A DNA stretch of 8,889 nt from Cryomorphaceae bacterium. Its GTDB lineage: Bacteria; Bacteroidota; Bacteroidia; Flavobacteriales; Schleiferiaceae. The position numbers and the translations under genes were made by a program. Location of the stretch: assembly GCA_003507115.1 (NCBI GenBank), contig DNWN01000007.1, positions 12,509-21,397 on the forward strand. Direction: 5' to 3'. Shown piece by piece: positions 1 through 7,007 of the stretch. The notes beneath the pieces are model-generated. The model was not told the DNA's origin, ran no database searches, and saw only the letters and a list, made by a program, of their open reading frames with translations. Every line of letters starts with the position of its first letter. Position 1 is the first letter of the stretch.

Positions 1-57
1 GATGGCCTCAGGGGTCAAAAAAGGGAAGGCCGAAGCCCATTGTTCGGGAGGGTTCAT
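1..57 (-). CDS. 5' end of an unrecognised gene, truncated by the window edge
   Basis: An ATG at 57-55 on the minus strand overlaps the TGA stop of the upstream glycosyltransferase (54-56) in an ATGA arrangement. The frame stays open for 19 codons to the window edge; the protein begins MNPPEQWASAFPFLTPEAI. The 4-bp overlap in the same direction is the usual sign of translational coupling within an operon, so this is probably a real gene made together with the glycosyltransferase. Nineteen residues are too few to name a family, and I do not recognise it. The N-terminus shows no signal peptide or membrane segment. That the frame is open is seen; that it is a gene is inferred from the overlap. 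Confidence 0.55.
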   Translation of the reverse strand, partial: MNPPEQWASAFPFLTPEAI

Positions 58-1259
58 TTTTTCCATGCAGTTAAAATGCGGGACAAGAGGTGGATGCGCA
101 GCCAGAGGGGCGATAGAAGTCCGAGATACCCAAATCCAAGTCTTCTCGACCAGGCCGTCGCATAGGCCGTCCAAACGATTTGAATCAGCACATACAAAGT
201 GATAACCGCTTGGAATTGACTCATAACAAATTTCACATGGGCGGGATAATGGGCGGGGTGGTAGCCCAGATCCTCCATCGTCATCCATAACAGACCCATA
301 TGCAGACCTGCAGCCACAGCCACAGCATCCAAAAGGAACAAAAGGACCGCATACCGTGCGGGGGCAAATCGTTCTACAGAGGCACGGTGTGCGCGCATTT
401 TGGCATCTTTTCTTTCCACCCAGGTGCGCCGGAGGATGGCGTGGGGGTGCACCACCGGGACCACGTGACCGTTTGCGGCGATATCTCCCAACAAAAACTC
501 TGCTTCTCCTCCATCCAAATGCATATTGGAGAGGTAGCCCTTGACTTCAAAGAAGCGGGCGATTTCAAAGGCAAAATTGACGGGAACCATGCCCGAGGGT
601 ATACCTGATGCCATCAGGGGGAGCCGCAGACTGCAGCGAATCGCTGCCCACGCATTGTGACCTAAAGCCTGCATGCGGACTGCGAGTTTGCTTTCTTTCG
701 GTACCGTCACGGAGGCAAATGTTCCCACCACTTTTCCCCGGCGCATGGGGGCGGTCAAACTGCGCTGCCAAGCCGCCAAATCATCCGGCAACGCACAGGC
801 GGTATCCACCCACAATGCATGGGTGCCATGAGCAGCTTTGACAGCCAACGTCAGGGCAAGCTTCCGGGTGCTCCAAAAACGCTCCGAGGGGGGTATGGTC
901 ACGACCACCAAGCGGGGGTATTTTCGCTTCAGCGCCTCCAAGGCATTGGGGGTCTCGTCTTCACTTTGGTTATCGACCGCCAGGATTTCCATTCCTGGAA
1001 AGGCCGACATAGATGCATGTATCCAACGCTCAAACCCCTCAACATCATGCCGGCCAACGATCATTAAAGAGCAGGATTCGGGGGCGATACCCTGGCCAGG
1101 GGCCTTCTTCCAATGGGACCAAAGACCCGTCAATTGAAACAGGGCCCAGCAACCCACCGCCAGGACAGCTAGGGAAATCCAGAAGATGGCCGCCAAGGCC
1201 GTCATGGTCTGGGAAGACAAGACCGCTTGGCTCGATTGTAAAAACATGACAGTGCTCAT
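54..1259 (-). CDS. Membrane-anchored glycosyltransferase, family 2-like, with degenerate catalytic motifs
   Basis: A 401-residue protein resembling the membrane-bound GT2 enzymes of Bacteroidota, which transfer sugars from nucleotide-sugars at the cytoplasmic face of the inner membrane. One N-terminal hydrophobic segment lies at about residues 20-46 and hydrophobic segments follow at about 300-328 and 345-370, flanking a cytoplasmic domain. GT-A landmarks: the first beta strand and nucleotide site at SLMIVGR (64-70), VDNQSED (95-101), the KLALTLAVKAA helix (133-143) and the acceptor region around 220-260. The usual DxD metal motif reads D152-T-A, and the usual GDDD acceptor motif reads G-E-A-E (251-254). 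Either specificity has shifted or activity is lost. I chose ATG at 1259 because an earlier TTG at 1280 lies upstream of a -7 promoter element that overlaps its frame. It is divergent from tgt and overlaps the next gene by 4 bp. Donor and acceptor cannot be inferred. Confidence 0.75.
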   Translation of the reverse strand: MSTVMFLQSSQAVLSSQTMTALAAIFWISLAVLAVGCWALFQLTGLWSHWKKAPGQGIAPESCSLMIVGRHDVEGFERWIHASMSAFPGMEILAVDNQSEDETPNALEALKRKYPRLVVVTIPPSERFWSTRKLALTLAVKAAHGTHALWVDTACALPDDLAAWQRSLTAPMRRGKVVGTFASVTVPKESKLAVRMQALGHNAWAAIRCSLRLPLMASGIPSGMVPVNFAFEIARFFEVKGYLSNMHLDGGEAEFLLGDIAANGHVVPVVHPHAILRRTWVERKDAKMRAHRASVERFAPARYAVLLFLLDAVAVAAGLHMGLLWMTMEDLGYHPAHYPAHVKFVMSQFQAVITLYVLIQIVWTAYATAWSRRLGFGYLGLLSPLWLRIHLLSRILTAWKK

Positions 1260-1266
1260 CTTGGCA

Positions 1267-1274
1267 CAAAAGTA
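1267..1274 (-). promoter_or_regulatory. Bacteroidota -7 promoter element for the glycosyltransferase gene
   Basis: On the minus strand the sequence reads TACTTTTG, an exact fit to the Bacteroidota sigma-A -7 consensus TAnnTTTG. It ends 7 nt before ATG 1259, so transcription would start at or within a few bases of the start codon. No TTG-type -33 element is visible at the usual 17-23 bp spacing. The element overlaps an upstream TTG-initiated reading frame, which argues against starting translation at 1280. Confidence 0.5.
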
Positions 1275-1290
1275 GTCCAAAGGAAAGGCC

Positions 1291-1298
1291 TAATTTTG
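1291..1298 (+). promoter_or_regulatory. Bacteroidota -7 promoter element for tgt
   Basis: TAATTTTG matches the TAnnTTTG consensus exactly and ends 4 nt before the tgt ATG at 1303. Initiation a few bases downstream would give an mRNA with almost no 5' leader. The nearest upstream TTG (1261-1263) is 27 bp away, further than the usual spacing, so the -33 element is weak or absent. An AGGAAAGG stretch at 1281-1288 looks like a Shine-Dalgarno sequence, but it is upstream of the -7 element and would not be transcribed from this promoter. Confidence 0.55.
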
Positions 1299-1302
1299 CC
1301 CT

Positions 1303-2433
1303 ATGCTTTTTGATGTCGACGCCCACGATCCGGGCAGTTCCGCGCGCGCTGGCCGCCTGCACACCGCCCATGGCGAAGTCCCCACCCCCATCTTTATGCC
1401 GGTAGGGACCCTCGGCACGGTCAAAGGGGTTCATCCGCATGAACTCAAGACCGATATCCGGGCCCACATTGTGCTAGGAAACACGTACCATTTATACTTG
1501 CGCCCCGGTACCGACATCCTCGAGAAGGCCGGCGGCTTGCATGCCTTTACCACCTGGGATGGCCCTATGCTCACCGACAGTGGGGGCTTTCAAGTGCACA
1601 GCTTACAGGACATCCGAAAAATCACGGAAGAAGGGGTCAAATTTCAATCACACATCGATGGTAGCAGCCATCTCTTCACTCCGGAATCGGTCATGGACGT
1701 TCAACGCCATATCGGAGCCGACATCGTCATGGCCTTCGACGAATGCACGGATTACCCCTGTGCCAAACCCTATGCCCGGGAGGCCATGGAACGCACACAC
1801 CGATGGCTCGATCGGTGCATCGCCCGATGGGACGCTACCTCCCCCCTCTACGGCTTTGACCAGGCACTCTTCCCCATCGTCCAAGGGTCCACCTATTCGG
1901 ATTTGCGGCGTGAATCCGCCGAGTACATCGCCTCTAAGAATGCCTGGGGCAATGCCATTGGCGGGCTATCCGTAGGGGAACCCGCGGAGGAAATGTATGC
2001 CATGGCCGAGGAGGTTTGCCAAATTCTCCCCGCCGACAAGCCCCGCTACCTCATGGGGGTGGGCACCCCAGCCAATATTTTGGAAAACATTGCGTTAGGC
2101 GTAGATATGTTTGATTGTGTCATGCCCACCCGCAACGCCCGGAATGGCCAGATTTTTACCTCGGAGGGCATTATCAATCTCCGGAACGCAAAATGGCGCG
2201 ACGACTTTAGCCCCTTGGATCCTCAGGGTGATGCTTCCGTGGACCAACGCTACACCAAAGCATACATGCGGCACCTTTTCATGGCGGACGAGGCCCTCGG
2301 GAAGCAGATTGCCAGCATTCACAACCTGCGTTTTTACCTCTGGCTGGTCGAAGAGGCCCGAAAGCACATTGTGGCGGGCGATTTTGCCGCTTGGAAAAAT
2401 ACCCTGGTGCCCCGACTCCAAAACCGCCTCTAA
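1303..2433 (+). CDS. tgt: Queuine tRNA-guanine transglycosylase (TGT)
   Basis: This 376-residue, full-length cytoplasmic TIM-barrel enzyme exchanges guanine 34 of GUN-anticodon tRNAs (Asp, Asn, His, Tyr) for the queuosine precursor preQ1. Visible landmarks are: LTDSGGFQ with catalytic D92; FDECTDYP with base-binding D146; PIVQG with Q193; GGLSVGE at 220-226; and DMFDCVMPTRNARNG, whose D271 corresponds to the Asp nucleophile that attacks tRNA (D280 in the Zymomonas enzyme). The C-terminal zinc motif, CxCxxC in the E. coli enzyme, here reads G309-D-A311-S-V-D314, so all three cysteines are gone. The fourth ligand, the His of IHNL (H340), remains. From memory, other Bacteroidota TGTs share this loss. 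It is the first gene of the plus-strand cluster and ends 6 bp before the permease gene. A -7 element lies immediately upstream. Confidence 0.97.
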   Translation: MLFDVDAHDPGSSARAGRLHTAHGEVPTPIFMPVGTLGTVKGVHPHELKTDIRAHIVLGNTYHLYLRPGTDILEKAGGLHAFTTWDGPMLTDSGGFQVHSLQDIRKITEEGVKFQSHIDGSSHLFTPESVMDVQRHIGADIVMAFDECTDYPCAKPYAREAMERTHRWLDRCIARWDATSPLYGFDQALFPIVQGSTYSDLRRESAEYIASKNAWGNAIGGLSVGEPAEEMYAMAEEVCQILPADKPRYLMGVGTPANILENIALGVDMFDCVMPTRNARNGQIFTSEGIINLRNAKWRDDFSPLDPQGDASVDQRYTKAYMRHLFMADEALGKQIASIHNLRFYLWLVEEARKHIVAGDFAAWKNTLVPRLQNRL

Positions 2434-2439
2434 CCTGCC

Positions 2440-3522
2440 ATGATGAACCGCCTCGAACGATACATATTCTTCAAATTCTTGGGGAATTTTGCCTTGTTCA
2501 TGGGCTTAGTCATGCTCATTGCGGTGGTTTTTGACGTGAGCCAAAAATTGGACAACTTCATCAGTCAAGGCGCCACCGTCGAGACCATCTTGGGGGACTA
2601 CTATGTCAACTTCATTGCCTACTATGGGACCACCTTCAGTGGGCTCATTGTCTTCTTGTCCACCATCTTTTTCACGGCGCGCATGGCGGACCAAACGGAA
2701 ATCATCGCCGCCCTCACCGGAGGTGTGTCGTTTCCGCGCCTGCTCAAACCCTACCTCTACGGGGCAGCGGTCGTTTTTGGAACGACGGCCTTGCTAAGCC
2801 ACTTCATCATTCCGACCACCAACATCCGCCGGATTCATTTCGAGGACACGTACATCAAAGACATCACCCCGTCTCGCCCCATCAACATCCACCGCCAGGT
2901 CCTGCCGGGCCACTTCGTGTATGTCGAAACCTGGAGTCCCGAGCGTCTCGGCGGCTACCACTTCACTTATGAGATCTTTGACGATCTCCGCATGCGCGAA
3001 AAGCTCCAGTGCGACTTTGTCCGCTTTGACACGGTTCGGAGCGTTTGGCAGTTGGACAATTGGGTGCGCCGGCGCTGGGATGCCCAAGGGATCCAAGCCC
3101 TCTCTCAAGGTCGCCGCTTGGACACGGCCTTTACATTTGGGCCGAGCACCATTGCTCCGGACTTGCGAAGCACCGCCACCATGGCCTCCCCCGCCCTATG
3201 GCGTTTCCTCCAGCAAGAACGCTTGAGTGGCTCCGAGGCCGTGATTTACCACGAAATGGAATGGCACCGTCGGACCGCCTATCCCTTCTCTGCCTTCATT
3301 TTGGTCCTCATCGCGGTCAGTTTGGCCTCGGAAAAAAAGCGGGGGGGGATCGGCGCCCAAATCGCGCTAGGCCTGCTTTTAGCAGTCACCTACATCTTTG
3401 TCATGCAGCTCAGCAACATCTTTGTTAGCTCACCGGCCATTGGTCCTTGGCTAGCCATTTGGCTCCCGAATATCCTCTTTGCCCTATTGGGGGCAGTCCT
3501 CTACCTTCGAGCGGCTAAATAA
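2440..3522 (+). CDS. LptF/LptG family lipopolysaccharide export permease (YjgP/YjgQ)
   Basis: This 360-residue inner-membrane protein belongs to the LptF/LptG family, which with the LptB ATPase extracts lipopolysaccharide from the inner membrane and passes it to the periplasmic bridge. The layout is typical: three N-terminal membrane segments (about 12-32, 55-80 and 103-125), the cytoplasmic coupling region ADQTEIIAALTGGVSFPRLL (83-102), a periplasmic beta-rich domain (about 130-270), then three C-terminal segments (about 282-296, 304-326 and 334-357). SEKKRGGIG (297-305) is the conserved loop between segments 4 and 5. I cannot tell LptF from LptG; Bacteroidota usually carry two such genes in separate places. 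It starts 6 bp after tgt (ATG ATG, either may be used) and ends 5 bp before the EamA gene, which indicates an operon. The loop is encoded by an A7 run and a G8 run, discussed as a finding. Confidence 0.9.
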   Translation: MMNRLERYIFFKFLGNFALFMGLVMLIAVVFDVSQKLDNFISQGATVETILGDYYVNFIAYYGTTFSGLIVFLSTIFFTARMADQTEIIAALTGGVSFPRLLKPYLYGAAVVFGTTALLSHFIIPTTNIRRIHFEDTYIKDITPSRPINIHRQVLPGHFVYVETWSPERLGGYHFTYEIFDDLRMREKLQCDFVRFDTVRSVWQLDNWVRRRWDAQGIQALSQGRRLDTAFTFGPSTIAPDLRSTATMASPALWRFLQQERLSGSEAVIYHEMEWHRRTAYPFSAFILVLIAVSLASEKKRGGIGAQIALGLLLAVTYIFVMQLSNIFVSSPAIGPWLAIWLPNILFALLGAVLYLRAAK

Positions 3523-3527
3523 CGGAT

Positions 3528-4439
3528 ATGTCTCTCCTCCGACCGACCGACGATTCACCCATCTGGGTGCACCACCTCTGGATGCATTTTATTGTCCTGA
3601 TTTGGGGCTTCACGGGCGCATTGGGTAAGCTCATCCACGTGGAGGCTCTCCCCCTGGTATGGCACCGGATTGCCCTGGCCGCCCTATGTATGATACTTTT
3701 TGCCGGGCTGACCCGTCGACGCATCGTGATTCCTCCGCGCGACCTCCTGGCGCCCTTGGTCCTGAATTCTGCGATTATTGTGGTTCACTGGATCACCTTC
3801 TACCATGCGATTAAGCTCTCCAACGTCTCCTTGACGCTGGCCTGCTTGAGCACGGGCCCCTTCTTTACCAGCCTTTTAGAGCCCCTCTTTTTTAAGCGCC
3901 GGATTCTTCCAGCCGAAATTCTCTTGGGCGGCGGCGTGGTCGCCGGGATGATGTTGCTATTTGGATCCGTGGAGGGACACCAAACTGCGATCCTCGTAGG
4001 TTTGACAAGCTCTATCTTAAGTGCCTTATTTTCAGTCATGAATGGACGAATCGTTCAGCGCATGACTCCCTTGGACATCTCGTTTTGGGAAATGAGCATG
4101 GGCGTGATCATGCTGAGTCTGTACTTGGCTAGTCAAGGGGAACTCACCCCATCCATCCTTTCTCCAACGGGCACGGATTGGGTTTATTTGATCATCTTGG
4201 CGACCTTTTGTACCGCCTTCGCTTTTGTGCAGTCCGTTCGAATCATGCGCTACCTGTCCCCTTTCACGGTGATGCTGACCATCGCGATGGAGCCTGTCTA
4301 TGGCATCCTCATTGCCCTCTTCCTTTTTGGACAATCTGAAGCCATGACTCCCGGATTTTATCTAGGCGTGGCGATGATTCTCACGATGCTCATGGGCGAT
4401 GCCTTTATCAAGCGTCGGAAGCGCCGAAAAGCCGCGTAA
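3528..4439 (+). CDS. EamA/DMT superfamily inner-membrane transporter
   Basis: This 303-residue protein has about ten hydrophobic segments and the two-fold internal repeat of the drug/metabolite transporter superfamily. The first repeat starts at [17 protein letters not shown] (19-35) and ends near the LEP motif (117-119). The second repeat starts near [17 protein letters not shown] (154-170) and carries the matching MEP motif at 254-256. The C-terminus is strongly basic (KRRKRRKAA), as expected for a cytoplasmic tail. Members export or import amino acids, nucleotides or other metabolites; the substrate cannot be read from the sequence. The start at 3528 is 5 bp after the permease stop; there is no convincing ribosome binding site, which is normal in this phylum. 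A later start at Met19 would trim a short hydrophilic N-terminus but is not needed. It is probably cotranscribed with tgt and the permease gene. Confidence 0.88.
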   Translation: MSLLRPTDDSPIWVHHLWMHFIVLIWGFTGALGKLIHVEALPLVWHRIALAALCMILFAGLTRRRIVIPPRDLLAPLVLNSAIIVVHWITFYHAIKLSNVSLTLACLSTGPFFTSLLEPLFFKRRILPAEILLGGGVVAGMMLLFGSVEGHQTAILVGLTSSILSALFSVMNGRIVQRMTPLDISFWEMSMGVIMLSLYLASQGELTPSILSPTGTDWVYLIILATFCTAFAFVQSVRIMRYLSPFTVMLTIAMEPVYGILIALFLFGQSEAMTPGFYLGVAMILTMLMGDAFIKRRKRRKAA

Positions 4440-4445
4440 GTTTTC

Positions 4446-4477
4446 CACATTTTCAAAGATGTCCCCGGGGGAATGTG
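4446..4477. repeat. Inverted repeat enclosing a CCCCGGGG palindrome upstream of accA
   Basis: CACATT at 4446-4451 is the reverse complement of AATGTG at 4472-4477, and the self-complementary octamer CCCCGGGG lies between them at 4463-4470. It starts 7 bp after the EamA stop codon and ends one base before the accA -7 element. It is not followed by a T-tract, so it is a poor intrinsic terminator; an operator or an RNA hairpin is possible. Six-base arms could arise by chance. Confidence 0.35.
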
Positions 4478-4485
4478 TAAGTTTG
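4478..4485 (+). promoter_or_regulatory. Bacteroidota -7 promoter element for accA-dnaB
   Basis: TAAGTTTG fits the TAnnTTTG consensus and ends 18 nt before the accA ATG at 4504. It lies in the only gap of useful size inside the plus-strand cluster (64 bp), which suggests a second transcription start serving accA and dnaB. No TTG-type -33 element is visible at the usual distance. Confidence 0.5.
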
Positions 4486-4503
4486 AACTCTTGCCCAAAA
4501 AGT

Positions 4504-5469
4504 ATGGATTACCTCGATTTTGAAGCCCCCATTCAGGAAATAGATGAGCAAATTGCCAAGGCCCATGCCCTCCAAGCGGAGAGTGGTGTCGATATGTCTG
4601 AGAGCCTCGCCGAATTAGAAGTCAAGTTGGCGCAAGCACAAGCGGACATCAAGGCATCTTTGACCCCTTGGCAGCGTGTCCAACTGAGCCGTCACACCGG
4701 CCGGCCCTATACCTTGGCCTACATTGAAGCGATGACGCACGGCGATTTCATTGAGATGCACGGAGATCGTCACGTCAAAGACGACAAGGCCATGATTGGT
4801 GGCTGGGGGCAAATTGAGGACGAGAGTTTCCTCTTTGTGGGTCAACAAAAGGGGGTAAACACCAAGATGCGCCAGTTGCGCAACTTTGGAATGGCCAACC
4901 CCGAAGGATATCGCAAGGCCTTGCGCCTCATGAAGCAAGCGGAGAAATTTGGCCGCCCCATCGTCACGCTCATTGATACTCCAGGGGCTTTCCCTGGCCT
5001 GGAAGCAGAAGAGCGCGGGCAAGGGGAGGCTATCGCCCGCAACATATTGGAAATGGCACGCCTAAAGGTGCCCGTCCTATGCATTATTATTGGTGAAGGA
5101 GCCTCCGGAGGTGCACTGGGCATTGGCGTGGGAGACCGGGTCATGATGCTCGAGAACACGTGGTATTCCGTCATCAGCCCCGAATCCTGTTCCTCCATCC
5201 TTTGGCGCAGCTGGGATTTCAAAGAAACCGCTGCAGAGGCACTCAAACTAACCGCCCCCGACATGCTTAAAAATGGCCTCATCGATGGCATCATCGAAGA
5301 GCCTGCAGGGGGAGCACACCGAGATCCTGAAGCGATGTTCAAGATTTTGAGCCGCGAAATTCTGCGCATGTACCGCGAACTCAAGGATGTCCCAGCCAAG
5401 GAATTGGTTGCAGCACGCATAGACAAATTTTGCAGCATGGGCGTTTACGAAGAAAGCATGGCGAAATAA
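4504..5469 (+). CDS. accA: Acetyl-CoA carboxylase carboxyltransferase subunit alpha
   Basis: The 321-residue protein is close to the usual AccA length (about 320). With AccD it forms the cytoplasmic carboxyltransferase that moves CO2 from biotin on AccB to acetyl-CoA, making malonyl-CoA for fatty-acid synthesis. The N-terminal region (about 8-50) is helical, as usual. Family blocks follow: [12 protein letters not shown] (66-77), [12 protein letters not shown] (85-96), VGQQKG (112-117), [17 protein letters not shown] (127-143), [18 protein letters not shown] (156-173), and the oxyanion/biotin region [15 protein letters not shown] (197-211) with [15 protein letters not shown] (221-235). The frame stays open upstream to an ATG at 4399 inside the EamA gene. 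ATG 4504 is chosen because AccA proteins begin with a short sequence like MDYLDFE and the -7 element is at 4478-4485. dnaB starts 2 bp after the stop. Confidence 0.97.
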   Translation: MDYLDFEAPIQEIDEQIAKAHALQAESGVDMSESLAELEVKLAQAQADIKASLTPWQRVQLSRHTGRPYTLAYIEAMTHGDFIEMHGDRHVKDDKAMIGGWGQIEDESFLFVGQQKGVNTKMRQLRNFGMANPEGYRKALRLMKQAEKFGRPIVTLIDTPGAFPGLEAEERGQGEAIARNILEMARLKVPVLCIIIGEGASGGALGIGVGDRVMMLENTWYSVISPESCSSILWRSWDFKETAAEALKLTAPDMLKNGLIDGIIEEPAGGAHRDPEAMFKILSREILRMYRELKDVPAKELVAARIDKFCSMGVYEESMAK

Positions 5470-5471
5470 CG

Positions 5472-6986
5472 ATGGAACCTCTAGCCTCCAACACTGCACG
5501 AACTCGGCGGGATAGCCCGACCCTCCCTTTGGGGGGTATCGGCCGTATTCCCCCTCAAGCCATTGAGTTGGAGGAGGCCGTACTTGGGGCTTTAATGATC
5601 GATCGGGATGCGTTAACCAAAGTCGTCGACATTTTAGCGCCAGAATCTTTTTATGTAGAGGCTCACCAGCACATATTTGAAGCGGTCACCCACCTTTTTG
5701 GAGAATCGGAACCTATCGACATTTTGACTGTCGCCCAACGACTCCGGAAAGAAGGTAAATTGGATAAAGTAGGTGGAGAGTCCAAGCTCATCGGACTTTC
5801 AAACCGAGTTTCATCCTCTGCGCATATAGAGTTTCACGCTCGAATTGTTGTGCAAAAGCATATTCAACGGGAGCTTATTCGCATCTCCAACGAGATGATT
5901 GAAGAAGCCTACGATGAAACCAACGACGTGTTGGAATTGCTCGACAAAGCAGAACAAAACCTCTTCAATGTCTCGCAAGGCAACTTAAAGAAGAATTATG
6001 AGGGCTCCTATGAACTCGTAAAGCAAGCGGTCAATCGCATTGAGGAAATTTCTAAGCGCGAAGGATTATCTGGCGTGCCCTCTGGTTTTACCGGAGTGGA
6101 TCGCGTCACCTCAGGGTGGCAAAAATCCGACTTGATCATCATTGCGGCCCGCCCAGGTATGGGTAAAACCGCGCTGGTCCTCTCCATGGCTCGAAACATG
6201 GCCATCGACCACCAAATTCCTGTAGGCGTCTTCTCTCTAGAAATGTCCTCCGTTCAGCTGATCACACGTCTGATTTCGTCCGAAACAGGCATTGGGGCGG
6301 AAAAGCTCCGAAAGGGAAATCTCGATACCACCGAATGGCAACAACTCACCTCCAAGGTGAAGCGCCTAGAGGATGCGCCCATTTACATTGACGACACCCC
6401 TGGACTTTCCGTCTTCGACTTGCGGGCCAAATGCCGACGACTTGTCGCTCAGCACAAGGTGGGGGTAATCATCATTGACTACCTGCAACTCATGACTGCT
6501 GGCGGGAGTAAACCAGGAGGCAACCGAGAGCAAGAAATTTCGACGATTTCGCGCTCGCTGAAGAGCATCGCCAAAGAATTGGAAATTCCCGTAATCGCAT
6601 TGTCCCAGTTGAGCCGTGCGGTCGAAACCCGAGGTGGCAGTAAGCGACCCTTACTTTCTGACCTACGCGAATCCGGGGCCATTGAGCAAGATGCCGATAT
6701 CGTGTCCTTCATCTACCGGCCCGAATACTACCAAATTCATGAATGGGATGACGATGGCACACCCTGTGATGGCCAAGCCGAACTCATCATTGCCAAGCAC
6801 AGAAATGGATCTTTGGAGAATGTCCGGTTGAAATTTGAAGCGACCATGGCCAAATTCTCCAATTTAGATCATCACGGTGCGGGCAGCGGCATGCCCACCG
6901 TTTTTGAATCCAAGATGAACGCCGCGGCCAACGACGCCTTCTCTGGCAAGGTCGATCCCATGGACGACGATTACCCCGTATTCTAG
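5472..6986 (+). CDS. dnaB: Replicative DNA helicase DnaB
   Basis: A 504-residue hexameric 5'-3' helicase that unwinds DNA at the replication fork and contacts primase. The N-terminal domain begins at PPQAIELEEAVLGALMIDRDA (27-47) and continues to about 170, followed by a linker helix. The RecA-type ATPase domain has Walker A RPGMGKTAL (227-235), the FSLEMSSVQLITRL block (254-267), Walker B VIIIDYLQL (332-340), ALSQLSRAVE (376-385), LLSDLRESGAIEQDAD (394-409) and the arginine-finger region AKHRNG (441-446). The C-terminal tail from about 460 is acidic and low in conservation. Walker A is uninterrupted, so there is no intein. I chose ATG 5472, 2 bp after the accA stop, because an earlier in-frame ATG at 5430 would lie inside accA and add residues unlike the family. 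The gene is probably cotranscribed with accA. Confidence 0.98.
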   Translation: MEPLASNTARTRRDSPTLPLGGIGRIPPQAIELEEAVLGALMIDRDALTKVVDILAPESFYVEAHQHIFEAVTHLFGESEPIDILTVAQRLRKEGKLDKVGGESKLIGLSNRVSSSAHIEFHARIVVQKHIQRELIRISNEMIEEAYDETNDVLELLDKAEQNLFNVSQGNLKKNYEGSYELVKQAVNRIEEISKREGLSGVPSGFTGVDRVTSGWQKSDLIIIAARPGMGKTALVLSMARNMAIDHQIPVGVFSLEMSSVQLITRLISSETGIGAEKLRKGNLDTTEWQQLTSKVKRLEDAPIYIDDTPGLSVFDLRAKCRRLVAQHKVGVIIIDYLQLMTAGGSKPGGNREQEISTISRSLKSIAKELEIPVIALSQLSRAVETRGGSKRPLLSDLRESGAIEQDADIVSFIYRPEYYQIHEWDDDGTPCDGQAELIIAKHRNGSLENVRLKFEATMAKFSNLDHHGAGSGMPTVFESKMNAAANDAFSGKVDPMDDDYPVF

Positions 6987-7007
6987 GGGCTAGGCAACGA
7001 AAAAGGC

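Noticed and set aside
300..608. Plus-strand frames of 60-100 codons opposite the glycosyltransferase, and similar ones opposite the porin-like gene (for example 7977-8447).
   Set aside because: They have no start signals or protein-like features and are shadows of the minus-strand genes.
1045..1467. A 140-codon minus-strand frame spanning the start of tgt and the glycosyltransferase N-terminus.
   Set aside because: It overlaps two well-supported genes in other frames, crosses both promoter elements and resembles no family.
4399..4503. A 35-codon N-terminal extension of AccA from ATG 4399.
   Set aside because: It would overlap the EamA gene, cross the promoter element and add residues not typical of AccA.
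4842..5438. A 198-codon open frame antisense to accA.
   Set aside because: It lies wholly opposite a strongly conserved gene, has no recognisable domain and looks like a by-product of accA codon use.
5430..5471. A 14-codon N-terminal extension of DnaB from ATG 5430.
   Set aside because: It lies inside accA, while ATG 5472 gives a normal N-terminus directly after the accA stop.
6156..6185. A possible intein insertion at the DnaB Walker A motif, a common site.
   Set aside because: The motif is continuous and the protein has normal length.
6987..7007. A possible bidirectional terminator between the convergent dnaB and porin-like genes.
   Set aside because: The 21 bp contain an A-rich run but no convincing inverted repeat.
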